A stretch of DNA of 64,000 bases from Philonthus cognatus (Eukaryota > Arthropoda > Insecta > Coleoptera > Staphylinidae), in NCBI GenBank assembly GCA_932526585.2, contig OW052248.1, forward strand, positions 45,077,287 to 45,141,286, read 5' to 3'. This document shows positions 31,204 through 42,440 of the stretch, piece by piece. The notes under the pieces were generated by a model, which was given only the letters and a program-made list of their open reading frames with translations, was not told where the DNA came from and did no database searches. The first letter of the stretch is position 1; each line of letters begins with the position of its first letter. The translations under genes and the position numbers were made by a program.

Positions 31204-31544
31204 AAGCAGACAGACACAAACATGTCAGAATTCATCACGAGCAAAGAAAAGGACCTTTTCTAAAGGCTCGAGGGTTATTTACTTCTTCTGCCACGAATTT
31301 ATTTAACTTGCCATGTTCTAATGCCTTTAGAAAAGTCGAGAGGTAGAACAAATATTAACTCTATTTCTGATTTTAATCAAGAATTTCAGTTTATTGCAGT
31401 GGTGCAGCCAGGATTTCGTCTTACTACAATATTACAAATTATACAGTATTTTTTTCTTTTAAGTATACCTACATATCCTGATGCATACGTTGTAAATTTT
31501 GAGGCATTAGATGTTTCTGAAATGAGTTTAATTTAAAGCTTTTA

Positions 31545-32030
31545 GCGAATGTTTCCATTCCCTGATTAAGCATGAAGTACATTTTTAGGTTTTCATTATG
31601 GTTTATAATTATTCATATTCCTCCGGAGCAGATACAGGGAATTTTTCTTTTAAGTATACGTATTCCAAATTCAGCCAATTTTCTGTAAATCTTTAGATAT
31701 TTCTTGTTTATTTTCTTAATTCAATTAAGCTTTAAACAAGTGTTTTCCACTTTCAGATTAAGCATAAAGTAAAATTTCGAGTTTAGAAAAGCCCCGTGAA
31801 CCCCGTGAACACGAGACAAATTTTCCGGGCTTTTCTAAACTCGAAATTTTACTTCATGCGCCACGCGTATAAAACACTATAATATTGTGAAATTTATGTA
31901 TATTTGAACCTCACGTTAGATCAGTGTTTTATACGCGTGGCGCATGAAGTAAAATTTCGAGTTTAGAAAAGCCCAGAAAATTTGTCTCGGGTCGCTGCGC
32001 AACCCTCGACAAATTTTCACACGGAATGGA
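31545..32030. mobile_element. Foldback-type element with two hairpin copies, right side truncated
   Basis: The left terminus is ATACAGGGAATTTTTCTTTT then AAGTATAC (31630-31662), followed by CTGTAAATCTTTAGATATT, hairpin 31740-31878 (tip rearranged: CCCCGTGAACCCCGTGAA) and a head-to-head partner at 31922-32018 that is lost after GACAAATTTTCACACGG. A further arm remnant lies at 31545-31590. Confidence 0.75.
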
Positions 32031-32299
32031 AAGCACACAAAGCAGACAAAAAAGCTTTCAAATAAACCAATCTTTGAAGTAATATTTTTTTAATTGTTAT
32101 AAGGTGCGCCAGTAAAAACATATTTTAGTTTTTATGTTGTGTTACTACTGTTTTTTATACTTCTTGTCAATCAATGATGACCATAATAACTTAAATGATG
32201 TGTTATATTATGATAATCAACAACAATAAATTTCAGTCAAATCGAATATAGCGCTCAATTGTTACAAATAAAATTAGTAATATTATTTTTAATTTTAAA

Positions 32300-32412
32300 G
32301 ACTAATTTTGGCTTAATCATAAATTTTTGGATATAGATAAGTTGTGTTAAATCATCATATTTTTATCCCAGGAATCTATGGTTGAGCTATTTTTCCACAT
32401 TAACGGGACACC
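32300..32412 (-). repeat. Transposon end (CAGGGTGTCCCGTTAATG type)
   Basis: CATTAACGGGACACCCTG is followed by TATA, in the pattern of transposons T1 and T3. No mirrored end was found nearby, so it is a solitary end. Confidence 0.55.
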
Positions 32413-32419
32413 CTGTATA

Positions 32420-33900
32420 TTAGTATCTATAGATAATTACGAAATTGATTACAAGAATAAATATTATTTTTTGTGTTTTAGGGGTGCAAAATATTGACTA
32501 GAGAAGGTCTGTTGCTCGGAGTAAATATTTACAGCCAAACATCGAAACCCGGCGCCCTCAAAAAAAGGAAATATTACAATCTGATTAAATGTAAATAAGA
32601 TGGGGGATCGAAAGAAACTTGTAAACAGGATGTGAGAGAAATTGGGAAAGGAGGGAACATAGTGTGGGATGGATAAGTAAATAAGAGGATTTTTTTATAT
32701 TATTTATTCATTTCCTGTATTTCTCGTGCGAAAACCACACGGAAATTGAAAAAAAAACACTAGCAATATACAGACATCACAGCAAATATATGCTTTATTT
32801 CAAAATAAAAATACAAATAATCTAAGCTTTTTTAAATCACTGAATATATTTTAAATTAAAATATTTCCTATAGTATTAGGGTCGTTATTTATTAATCGAA
32901 TCAGTGGCGTAGATAGGGAGGGATTTAGGGGATCAATTCCCCCCCATAAGTCTTTAAAAATAGGAAAATGAAATAAAGGGATGTTTTTCTGTTAGCGATT
33001 TATTTTGTTATTATTTCTATATGCATTAAAGTGAAAATAGAAAAATTGTCTGTACTCGTTTTTGAATAACTTTGAAAATAGTTTATGGTACAACAATGAT
33101 AGCTATTAATCACAAGAACTAGGTTTACGGAACGAGCCGAAGGCGAGTGGAGCAAGTGGTTCGAGTGACTAATAGCCATTATATACGAGTTATACACTAT
33201 ACTTTTTCACGACAACAACAATATATAACACATTTATTATATATTTATATTTATCAAATACGCGAAAGTTTTTATGGTCGATTTTGTTTTATAATATTTT
33301 GACAGATAAATGATGACAGATTGAGGTATTATGATTTGATTGTGTAATAGGGTTAATTCCACCTTAACACAAATATGAACAATCGTTTCACAATAAATAA
33401 TACCCACACAGTCTACCCTTTCGCCTAAGTTTCATAGAAATACACTCTTTGCACAAAAAACAAATTCTTCCGTTTGTATGGAGTTTTAACGGTGTTAACG
33501 TTTGTTCCGCTTTAAAAAACACTCGCGACGGATAGAAGCACAATTGTTTAACGGATTTGAAAATGATTTATGTTTACAAACGCGTTTTACGCGCGTTTGC
33601 CTAGTGAGATTGGCGGAGATGTTGAGGCGTTACTTCGTACATTAACAAAATGGCGTCGACGACGTCATCACTACCATGGTCAAATGTAATACAAAAGGAG
33701 CGGATTTGACTAGTACAGCGCTGTTACTGCATAGCGGCAAAAAATCGAACTAGGCAATTATTTATATTCGTGTTAAAAAACCACATTTAATATGCAAATC
33801 TCGTGTTTAGTGTAATTGAGTGTTAAATGCACCCCATGTATGCTGCCCACTCAATTAAATAATGCACGTATTATAAGATTGCCGTGAACAAAATAAATTT
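32420..33900. other. Mixed AT-rich and unique DNA, no gene
   Basis: It contains CGAGCCGAAGGCGAGTGG (33136) inside a loose palindrome ending ACTAATAGCCATTATA, and a CpG-richer piece near 33530-33720 (CAAACGCGTTTTACGCGCGT). No recognisable reading frame. Confidence 0.35.
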
Positions 33901-34205
33901 ATAAAACTAAATGCTAAGTCAAATTCCCCCACCATCGCAAAAAGCTATCTACGATACTGAATCGAATATCTTTAATAGAGGACTTCAACAAAATGTGCTC
34001 GGTATTAATAAAACTCTAAACGACTTGTTGATTTTCAAGATAGTGTGTTTTCACAGCAATTGTTTTGCAAATGTATTACTTCTTTGGGTAAATGAAAGTT
34101 TATGCAAAGTGAATATGGATTTTCAACATCTTAGCGCCGCATCAATCAACAGATTTCAACAATTTCAGCTGGCTTCTTCTTTAAACTACAGTTCAAAATG
34201 ATATT

Positions 34206-34395
34206 TACCCTCGTGGGTCAGTAAATAGAGCTCCTGCTCTTGGGCCAGAAGGTCGGAGGTTCAAATCCCACCGGGGGGAAATAAGAGTTTATGCTACTTT
34301 CTTAAAGGAAAATTAGCACCCCCTAGAGCCATGGAATCAAATAACGCGTGTATGTGGATAAGGTGATTTAAAAATCAAAAATATTTAAAAATACA
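34206..34395 (+). repeat. tRNA-derived SINE candidate
   Basis: TCGTGGGTCAGTAAATAGAG resembles a tRNA D-arm/A box, and GGTTCAAATCC (34258-34268) is a canonical B box at the usual distance. The acceptor and anticodon stems do not pair well, so a functional tRNA is unlikely. The tail TTTATGCTACTTTCTTAAAG and GCACCCCCTAGAGCC would be the SINE body. Confidence 0.6.
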
Positions 34396-34626
34396 AATAG
34401 TCAAGAGCCAAGGTCAAAAAAATACTTTTTCTTCACAATTTCGCTACAATTCGAAATTATTTTCTTTATTAATGTCATATATAACTGCAGTTAAAAAATC
34501 AACTCAGTTAAAATTACATAAATAAAACACTTTAATCTAAAATTTTTATAACTGAGACTTTTGACTTTAGTTTTCGATAACTAAAAACGTTTCGTTTAAT
34601 AATGCAAAATTAAAGTTTTACAAACG

Positions 34627-35018
34627 AGTGTTTATCACTCCTTGATTAAACATGAACTAAAATTTCGAGTTTAGAAAACCCTGAAAATTTGGATTTGTGC
34701 GCGGAGCAAAGCGTAGCGCCTAAATCCAAATTTTCAGGGTTTTCTAAATTCAAAATTTTACTTTATGCGCTACGCGTAAAAAAACACTGAATTATGTTCG
34801 AACATACATACATCATCATAACTGAGAGTTGTATTGTAACTAACATAAGAAAACTTTCAGTTATAATGATGTATGTGTTTTTGAACTTTAAAGTTTTATA
34901 ATGTGACTATAACAAAATAATGCTCTCAGTTATGATGATCTATGTGTTTTTGAACTTCAATATAATTCAGTGCTTAATACGCGTGGCGCATGAAGTATAA
35001 TTTCGAGTTTAGAAAAGC
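34627..35018. repeat. Hairpin-family pair, second copy truncated
   Basis: Copy 34627-34786 has the inner stem GGATTTGTGCGC with GCGCCTAAATCC, and matched arm changes (AGAAAACCCTG with CAGGGTTTTCT). Between the copies, TAACTGAGAGTTGTATTGTA and AACTTTCAGTTATAATGATG are themselves inverted. The facing copy starts at 34971 and breaks after TTTAGAAAAGC. Confidence 0.8.
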
Positions 35019-35024
35019 TAAGAT

Positions 35025-35790
35025 TATTTGTTTACGTTTTTAAATGTTAGCTAAATTGTTAAAGATATTTCAAATTACATTATTAAACATAACATTTTAT
35101 TACAATAAAATATCACAACTGTGTCTGCATAAACGCGATTTTTAATTATAGGATTTTTTTCTTTCAAAGATCTTTAAACGAGCAGTTTCTACTCCCAGAC
35201 TGAGCATGAAGTAAAATTTCGAGTCTAGAAAAGCCTGAAAATTTGGATTGAGGGAGCGCCCAATCCAAATTAAGTTTTTCAAAGCTCGATATTTTACTTT
35301 ATGCGCCACACGTATAAAACACTGAAATATCGTAAAGTTTAAAATATACGGGTTTAGCAATCTAATATGTAGATGTGAATAAAACGTGAGTTAAATTTTG
35401 CGCTGAACAAATTGTTTAAAACAGTGATTATAGGCAACCCAATAACTGTAACGTATATTAGGTTGCCTATAATCTTTGTTGTACGTGTGTGTTTTTTTAA
35501 TTTCACTGTAAATCAGTGATTTTAAGCGTGGCGCATGAAGTAATATTTCGAGTTTAGAATAGCCTGTAACGTATATTAGGTTGCCTATAATCTTTGTTGT
35601 ACGTGCGTGTTTTTTTTAATTTCACTGTAAATCAGTGATTTTAAGCGTGGCGCATGAAGTAATATTTCGAGTTTAGAATAGCCTAATTTGGCTTCGCTAC
35701 GCGACCAAACCAAATTCTCAGGCTTTTCTAAACTCGAAATTTTACTTCATGCTTAATCAAGCAGTGGAAACACTCGTTTGAAGCATAAAA
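35025..35790. repeat. Left arm of a large inverted repeat (partner 38130-38835)
   Basis: Shared in opposite orientation: AAATGTTAGCTAAATTGTTA, TTATTACAATAAAATATCAC, hairpin copies 35184-35322 and 35636-35780, AATCTAATATGTAGATGTGA, TTGCGCTGAACAAATTGTTT and GATTATAGGCAACCCAATAA. Confidence 0.85.
35446..35682. repeat. Fresh 118-bp tandem duplication
   Basis: Units 35446-35563 and 35564-35682 start CTGTAACGTATATTAGGTTG and end in a half hairpin arm (GTTTAGAATAGC). They differ at only about two positions (GTGTGTG/GCGTGTT region and one extra T). The right arm of the large inverted repeat has one unit only. Confidence 0.9.
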
Positions 35791-35829
35791 ATATCACGAT
35801 GATTCATTCAACTTATTATTTTACAATAA

Positions 35830-36010
35830 TTATAAAGCAATATAATTACTTTTTCAATAATTACAAAGTAATGTAATTACTTTTCCAAAAATTATAATTA
35901 CAAAGTAATGGATAACCTTTACCATAATTACAATTTAATGTAATTACATTTCGGATAATTAAAATTACAAAGTAATGCATTACTTTTACCCATAATTATA
36001 ATTACAAAGT
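35830..36010. repeat. Degenerate GTAATTAC/AAAGTAAT array
   Basis: ATAATTACAAAGTAATG-like units recur about every 35-45 bp with TTACTTTT spacers. The array resumes at 36895-36935 after a LINE insertion and appears again at 41815-41860. Confidence 0.65.
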
Positions 36011-36011
36011 A

Positions 36012-36895
36012 TACAAATTCGAGAAGATATTGACTAGGTCAATAAATGGTGTGTACTGAATGATATGCAGCTGAATAGTTATATGTTTTTTGTCTAAGAG
36101 GAAGGGAATAACATATAACTACAGGTTAAATAACTTAACACTGAGTCAAGTTTACTTAGTATAAGATCTTGGGATCATGCTTGATTCAAAGCTGTGATTT
36201 AAGTCACCTTGACTTTGTAGTCAATAAAGCAAATAAGGCGCTGGGATTCATTAAGCGTTTTACGCAAGATTTGGTCGATGTACGCACTTCTAACATCCTG
36301 TATAACTCCCTTGTTCGGTCACATTTTGGTTATTGTAGAACGATTTGGTCACTCTCATACGTCACATATGTCAATAGGATGGAAAAAGTGAAAACTATGT
36401 TTATTAAGTTTATGTGATATAAACTGACCCAGAGAGATATCAACTTAACATCCGAGAAAACTATGGCATACCTAGGACTCACAACGTTGCAACATCGTGG
36501 CATGAAATTAGATATGTGTTTTCTTTATAAAATCATAAACTGCAAAATAGATTCAAGTCATATTGTAAGTATGATAAATTATCATGTACCACCTAGCCAT
36601 GCACGCAGCCGCATGCTACTTCATAATGAATTTTGCAGGACGACTTGCGGTTTAAATTGCCCTATGACTCGTCTAACCCGCACGGCTAATAACATTTGTA
36701 GCCGTATTGACTTTTTCATCACATCTATAGGATTAATTAGGAAATGTCTCGCGGATGGTGTGCACTAAATGTTATGTGGTTTACGCAGATAAACACATGT
36801 GTATTTGTGCATATTTGTGATTTATGTTTTACATTTTAGTTGTATATTTTTAGTTATATTGTAAATGGCTTGCCCGTTAATAAAGAATTATTATT
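36012..36895 (+). pseudogene. LINE reverse transcriptase C-terminal fragment
   Basis: Translated pieces: DLGIMLDSKL (the RT thumb motif, with a stop soon after), FVVNKANKALGFIKRFTQDL, LVRSHFGYCRTIWSLSYVTY, then after a stop TMAYLGLTTLQHRGMKLDMC and FLYKIINCKID, ending KCLADGVH. This is the same clade of region as 58887-59705. It ends GTTAATAAAGAATTATTATT. It is 5-prime truncated, with stops at 36196 region and 36415. It lies within the GTAATTAC array. Confidence 0.8.
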
Positions 36896-36959
36896 ATAAC
36901 TATAAATGTAATGTAATTACCTTTTTGCTCAACACTGTAAAATGTAATTTATTGATTAA

Positions 36960-37560
36960 TTAAAGAATATTTCGCTGTTAATATTGTTGTAACTGCATTT
37001 TAATGAAACTGTCTATTTCTGTAAATGCAAATATATTGCGACATGAAATCAAGATTTTTCCTATCCAGGAAACGTCCGATAAATTCCCTCGTGGAAATTA
37101 TGAAGAGTGCAACGAGCAAAAAAGCGCGGTAATTACGAACGCGTATCGAAACGGAAGGGCCAAAATGAAACGTCCAATCAATGTTCATCCATCAATGAAT
37201 TGTAAACTTTGAACTATGTAATTATATTCGGACCCTGTATCTATCTGTGCGTGCGTATTGGTTTAATTCCGTATAACTATTATTCATTATAATTGATGAT
37301 TTCAATTTTTATTTTCGACTACAGCGTTTGTCCGCGCCAAATTGGCCGTATAATCTAGATGGATCTTTTTTTTTATTTTGGACAGACAGAAATGTGTTTC
37401 GATTGTTGATTTTTCGTGGGAAATCAAGAACTGCCGATCGTTTTGATAACGCGCAGCGGAAATTACAGGATTTCGAACGCGCGATACAGGGGTGAGATTG
37501 TTATGGGTTTCATAAATCAAAATAAATTATATTCCTCTAGCAAATCAATCAATCAATAAA
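36960..37560. other. Unique island, GC-richer in the middle
   Basis: GACATGAAATCAAGATTTTT, GCGCGGTAATTACGAACGCG and GATCGTTTTGATAACGCGCA lie in non-repetitive DNA with homeodomain-like TAATTA cores. Two opposed frames (69 and 62 aa, overlapping at 37000-37212) cannot both be real, and neither has a motif. Confidence 0.3.
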
Positions 37561-37959
37561 AATAATATGAAACAAATAAAACTTACAACGAATAGAACTG
37601 AGAATTGATTTTAGAAGAAACGAAACTTCTTTCAGTTAGAGCATTCAGTGTCAAAGTAATTAACACTTGTTAATTTTCTGCAACCTTTTTTTGGTCATGC
37701 CCCTTCAAATAAATTAAAATTCTAATCTAATGAAATTGATTCATCATTGGGTCTGTTCGTTACATGAACTAGTGCAGCACTTTTTATACTTATTTCACCA
37801 AATCGGTTTGTTACATGAACTAGACGCCCGCAATTGACACTAACTGGAACTGTGATGTCAATAAGTTGAACTCAGTTCAGTTAAAAAAAAAGGTTATTTT
37901 AATTTTAATTAAAACTAACCACTTTTTTACGAAACGTGTTTTTTTTTCATTGAAACAGC

Positions 37960-38045
37960 GTGTAAAACATTTACAATTAAAACATGATTAAAACATGTTT
38001 AAAAAACGTTTAAAACATGTTTAAAACACGTTTAAAACGTGATTA
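37960..38045. repeat. AAACATGTTT tandem motif array
   Basis: AACATGATTAAAACATGTTT, AAAACGTTTAAAACATG and TTTAAAACACGTTTAAAACG: a self-complementary 10-13 bp motif in tandem, just outside the foldback element that starts near 38050. Confidence 0.75.
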
Positions 38046-38049
38046 AAAC

Positions 38050-38835
38050 AGAACATACAGGACATTTTAAGTATACATATTTCGATAATTACAGCGTTTT
38101 TTAAATTTGCGAGAATTCGTTGTTTTAAAGAGGTTAATTTAAGGCTTTTAACGAGTGTTTTCCACTCCCAGACTAAGCATGAAGTAAAATTTCGAGTTTA
38201 GAAAAGCCTGAAAATTTGGATTGGACGCGTAGCGAAGCGGAGCGGCCAATCCAAATTAGGCTTTTCTAAACTCGAAATTTTACTTTATGCGCCACGCTTA
38301 AAAACACTGATTTACAGTGAAATTAAAAAAAAACCACACCTACAACAACGATTATAGGGAACCTAATATACGTTATAGTTATTGGGTTGCCTATAATCAC
38401 TGTTTTAAACAATTTGTTTAGCGCAAAATTTGACTCACGTTTTATTCACATCTACATATTAGATTGATAAAACCGTATATTATAAACTTTACGATATTTC
38501 AGTGTTTTATACGTGTGGCGCATGAAGTAAAATTTCGAGTTTAGAAAAGCCTAATTTGGATTGGCCGCTCCGCTTCGCTACGCGGCCAATCCAAATTTTC
38601 AGGCTTTTCTAAACTCGAAATTTTACTTCATGCTTAGTCTGGGAGTGGAAAACCCTCGTTTCAATATTCAAATTGAAATCTCTGAAAGAAAAAAATCCTG
38701 TAATTAAAAATCACATTTATGCACACACAGTTGTGATATTCTATTGTAATAAAATGTTATGTTTAATAATGTAATTTGAAATATCTTCAACAATTTAGCT
38801 AACATTTAAAAACCTAAACAAAAAATCTTCATGAA
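38050..38835. mobile_element. Foldback element / right arm of large inverted repeat
   Basis: Left terminus ATACAGGACATTTTAAGTAT; hairpins 38153-38306 (inner stem GGATTGGACGC with GCGGCCAATCC) and 38502-38658 (GGATTGGCCGC with GCGGCCAATCC) face each other through their ACGCGT-side ends; right terminus AAAAAAATCCTGTAATTAAA. From 38130 on it mirrors 35025-35790. Confidence 0.85.
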
Positions 38836-38869
38836 GTAGTATAAAATATAATTTAGCAAATTTAAGATA

Positions 38870-38985
38870 ATAAAAAAACGTTTTAAACATGTTTTAAACA
38901 AATTTAAGATTTAAAACATATTTAAAACAACACCGTTTAAAACACTTTTGTATTTAAACATGTTTAAAACACTGTTTTAAAACAA
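38870..38985. repeat. AAACATGTTT motif array, second block
   Basis: CGTTTTAAACATGTTTTAAA, TTTAAAACATATTTAAAACA and TTTAAACATGTTTAAAACAC, as at 37960-38045 on the other side of the foldback element. Confidence 0.7.
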
Positions 38986-39138
38986 AGTGGTTCAGCTTAG
39001 TGCACGAATAAACGTATTTACTTGTTTCCATTGATCACTTGGTTAAATATTTTTACTAATATATAGGTATTTAATTAAAATTCACTTTAACTGTTTTGTG
39101 TTGTAGGCGTTTACTTTGTGGTACATCTTAAATACACT

Positions 39139-39327
39139 TGTAAATAAAACACTTTTTATTTTGTTTAACCACTGTATTTTGCACTTAATTTGTGACCATA
39201 GTGTCGACTATCTAGTAGTCATTATTAAACTTAAAGTTTGCTAATGCCTACTAGATAGTCGAAACTATAGTCACAAATTAAGTGTAAAATACAGTGGTTA
39301 CACAAAGTAAAAAGTGTTTTATTTACA
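39139..39327. repeat. Palindromic MITE-like repeat
   Basis: GTAAATAAAACACTTTTTAT...CACTTAATTTGTGACCATAG...CTATCTAGTAG is mirrored by CTACTAGATAG...CTATAGTCACAAATTAAGTG...AAAGTGTTTTATTTAC around TTAAACTTAAAGTTTG. Confidence 0.8.
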
Positions 39328-39479
39328 AAAACTCACTTTGTTTCTTTTACTAAACAAACCAAGTGATTTTTAATCTAAAACCTATATACAGTTATTCATA
39401 AACTGTTTTCAAATATACTGTTTACATTTGTTGTGATTCTTTGTTTAGAATTAATAATCGGTACACGCAAAACTAAAAA

Positions 39480-39860
39480 ACCTTGTTTGTTCTAGGAATA
39501 AGCTTGAATATCTGCGAGTGCAAGACGAAATGAAATGCGCTCTAAGTCAACGTTGACAAAGCATTGTTTGTAGAATGAATGTGGAATGAAGAGCGTGCCC
39601 GTGCACAAAAGCAGTGTTTTTATAATGAGCAATTTGTAGTTGTCTGAATATTTGGAATTTTCCGTTTGCCGGCCAGAATATTAACGAGAAAACGCTCTTC
39701 ACTCCCGGTCCCCTCCCGCTTTCTTTACTCTCCTTTGATCTGCCTGTTTCGGTCTCCCCCTTTATTAAAATTCGTTCGATTGATTCAAAAACGCTAAACC
39801 CCCGCGGGGGATGTTTTTAATAAAAAAACAAAAAGGGGAAAACAAGAGGAAATGGAGAGA
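39480..39860. other. Unique GC-richer island
   Basis: AATATCTGCGAGTGCAAGAC, GTTTGCCGGCCAGAATATTA and AAACCCCCGCGGGGGATG (a perfect CCCCCGCGGGGG core) lie in non-repetitive DNA. No gene. Confidence 0.3.
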
Positions 39861-39962
39861 TGTTTTTTAATAATGATGACAAACCATGGATTCCGATTTC
39901 AAAGGATTGTCAGATTTTATTAAATGGATAATATCAGTAAAAAAAAAGGTAAAAACTGAAAG

Positions 39963-40132
39963 ACATTTTTAATAAAATAATAATAATAGGTAGTATTTTT
40001 CAATTTATTACTAATTTTTTACTTTAAACATAAGAAGCCCATCGTGTCACAGATGGGTTTCTTATGTTTAAGGTTAAAAATTAGGAATAAATTGAAAAAT
40101 AATACCTAATTATTATTATTTTGTTAAAAATG
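39963..40132. repeat. Palindromic repeat with AT-rich arms
   Basis: ACATTTTTAATAAAATAATA...TAAACATAAGAAGCCCATC is mirrored by GATGGGTTTCTTATGTTTA...TTATTTTGTTAAAAATGT around GTGTCACA. Confidence 0.8.
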
Positions 40133-40369
40133 TGTTTTAGTTTTGAATGGTATGTTAGATGCAATTTGGAGTTATGAGTACCCCCAGGATTATTGTCTCT
40201 GTCTTTATGTTTAATTTTGGAGTTACAACCGATGATTAACAAGGGAACATTTTTCTGTGTAATAGTCATAAGGCTTAACCCATTATTAATAATAAATAAA
40301 TACTACAAAATTCACCAGGCTATGACACTGAAAACTGTTTCTATCAAAAAATTACATTACGCATCTCGA

Positions 40370-40640
40370 AAATGCACTTCACTGATTTGTATCATATGAA
40401 ACAAACATTTTGGGGGGATTATTGAAGATCATTTTAAAGAATTCTAGTTTGAGCTCTAAAATAAAAATTGTACATTCTTAAAAATACACTTAACACACTG
40501 ATTTGTACCATATGAAATAACATTTTGGTTGGCTTATTCAAGATAATATTAAAGAATTCTGGTTTGAGCTTTAAGTAAGCATTAATTTTCGATGGTGTTC
40601 ATTGGTCGGTCTTAAATAAAAATTGTACATGCTATTTCAA
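40370..40640. repeat. Two-copy tandem repeat, about 120 bp
   Basis: CTGATTTGTATCATATGAAA (40382) and CTGATTTGTACCATATGAAA (40499) are each followed by AACATTTTGG and AAAGAATTCTRGTTTGAGCT. AAATAAAAATTGTACAT also recurs. Confidence 0.75.
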
Positions 40641-40659
40641 GTATAAAATACACAGATTT

Positions 40660-41340
40660 TTCATTTCAATTCCTCGTTATTGTGGATTTATTGAGATTTT
40701 CCATCGTGTTTGTTGATATTGTAAACATTATCAAGAGCTTCGGCAATAACTCCATCCCCCCATTTTCGAGACAGATGCGTCCTTTTAATTTTATTTATAG
40801 AAAACCGGGTTTGTGTCCCGCCCTGAAAATACGATCATGCGGATTTCTCTTCCACTCCTCCTCCCGTCTCTCTTTTTTTTTTTCGTCGTCGTTTCCTTTT
40901 TAAATAAGAGCATTCGGGGCCGCATCCAATTTGATGCTCACAGGATTTCCTTTCCTTGCGGCGACATAATGAGATTTAGAGTGATATCCCTCATCCCGCG
41001 CGCCCTCGCTGCTTAAAAATAGGTGCACCGCTCTTTTTCCACTCCTCCCCCAACCTTCTCCGAACCGGATTAAAAATTTCAATAACAACAATAGGTGAGA
41101 GAAAAAAATAATGCTGGAGATAAAAGGGGGGATTAAGCAAAGTTGATGTATTATGGGGATCGAGGGTTACAATGGAAGTTGCATTAGCTGAGCATCTGGA
41201 ATCTTGTTTTTTGTTTGTAAGTGTCTGTGTGTGTGCAATGGGTGGTGATGTATCATAGAAATATTGACACAGAAAAAATAATGTCAAGATAAAATTTGAT
41301 TTCAGTATCAGTATGGATACATTACAGTGCATATATATTT
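40660..41340. other. Unique island with CpG-richer core
   Basis: GGGCCGCATCCAATTTGATG, TTCCTTGCGGCGACATAATG and CATCCCGCGCGCCCTCGCTG. Several overlapping short frames on both strands cancel each other as gene evidence. Confidence 0.3.
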
Positions 41341-41460
41341 CTAAAAAAAAAAATTACACAGCTACTAGTTTCTTTATATGAACATTCTTAACTTATTATT
41401 TATTAATAACACTGTTTAGTTATATTAATTTAGTTATTTAAGTTACGTAAAGATTTTAAG

Positions 41461-41657
41461 TCACTTAATTGAAACGCAGTTATATTCCTTTCTTCGCATT
41501 TATTTTTCGATGCTAAATGTACATTTCGTGTACTATATACCCATTATCAATAGCTAACTGTTAGCTATTTATAATGGGTACATAGTACCTGAAATGTACA
41601 TTTAGCATCGAAAAATAAAAGTGAAAAAAGGAATACAATTGCGTTTTAATTAAGTGA
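41461..41657. repeat. Palindromic MITE-like repeat
   Basis: TCACTTAATTGAAACGCAGT...CGATGCTAAATGTACATTTC is mirrored by GAAATGTACATTTAGCATCG...ACAATTGCGTTTTAATTAAG around a TAGCTAACTGTTAGCTA centre. Confidence 0.8.
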
Positions 41658-41709
41658 TCCTTATTATAATTTCTAATGTGTTTTTGAACACATTAAATTA
41701 GAATTTTGA

Positions 41710-41810
41710 ACGCATGGCTCATGAAGTAAATATTTCGAGTTTAGAAAAGAATGAAAATTTAAATAGATCGCGCTGCCCTGCATTCAGGCTTTTCTAAACT
41801 CGACATATTT
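41710..41810 (-). repeat. Degenerate hairpin-family copy
   Basis: CGCATGGCTCATGAAGTAAA, GAGTTTAGAAAAGAATG and CAGGCTTTTCTAAACTCG remain; the tip reads GATCGCGCTGCCCTGC. Confidence 0.75.
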
Positions 41811-41943
41811 ACCGAAAAAGTAATTACATTACTATAACTATAATTACTTTTCGGATAAATTGCATAAATGATGATTTTTGATATATTTTTATTTTAGTAT
41901 TTTTTTATTATATTAGGATGGTTTTTTTAGAGCGTGTTTGTAC

Positions 41944-42100
41944 AGGGTGTCCTACCAAAATAGAATATAACTTGTTAGTTATTGAAATATTTAGAACCTA
42001 TGTCTTTTTTATCGTTTCTGAATCAAATTGCAAAATTTAAAATATACAAAAGTCAAAGGTCCCCAGATATTCCACTCTGAAATATATCTCCTAAACAGGC
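41944..42100 (+). repeat. Transposon end (CAGGGTGTCCTACCAAAATA)
   Basis: TA precedes CAGGGTGTCCTACCAAAATA. It resembles the ends of T1 and 32412 only in the first ten bases. No mirrored end was seen. Confidence 0.5.
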
Positions 42101-42269
42101 TGCATTCATATATTAATAAATTCAAGCAGCTGCTACTTTAACTATTTAAGTTCGAAAGAATAAGCTTACCTTTTTTTAGTTTGCAATTGTAATCACTTCT
42201 TCAATATTTAATTTTTATTAAAACGAATAAATAGACTGTGTACTTCTAGTTATGTATAATTTTTTTAAA

Positions 42270-42440
42270 AACTAGAATTTGTTAGTTGGTTTTGAAGAGA
42301 CTTTTAAATTAATATTACATATACTATCTGATAGCGTTGTGACAAATCAAATAAGATTAAATATTTCATTGTATGTGAAATAGTTGTTTCAATGGGCATT
42401 TATTGCCTTAGTAGTGTTAGTGATTATTAATTTAGACCTA
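42270..42440 (-). repeat. Relative of the 60.4-kb repeat with family C piece
   Basis: TTGGTTTTGAAGAGA, ATATTACATATACTATCTGA, GCGTTGTGACAAATCAAATA and TAGTTGTTTCAATGGGCATT match 60410-60580. The GAAATAGTTGTTTCAATG part is shared with family C. Confidence 0.65.

Noticed and set aside
34206..34279. Functional tRNA gene
   Set aside because: Acceptor and anticodon stems do not pair; only the internal promoter boxes are convincing, so a SINE head is more likely.
37000..37212. Overlapping 69-aa and 62-aa frames on opposite strands
   Set aside because: Neither has a domain, splice context or codon signal; the region looks like noncoding unique DNA.
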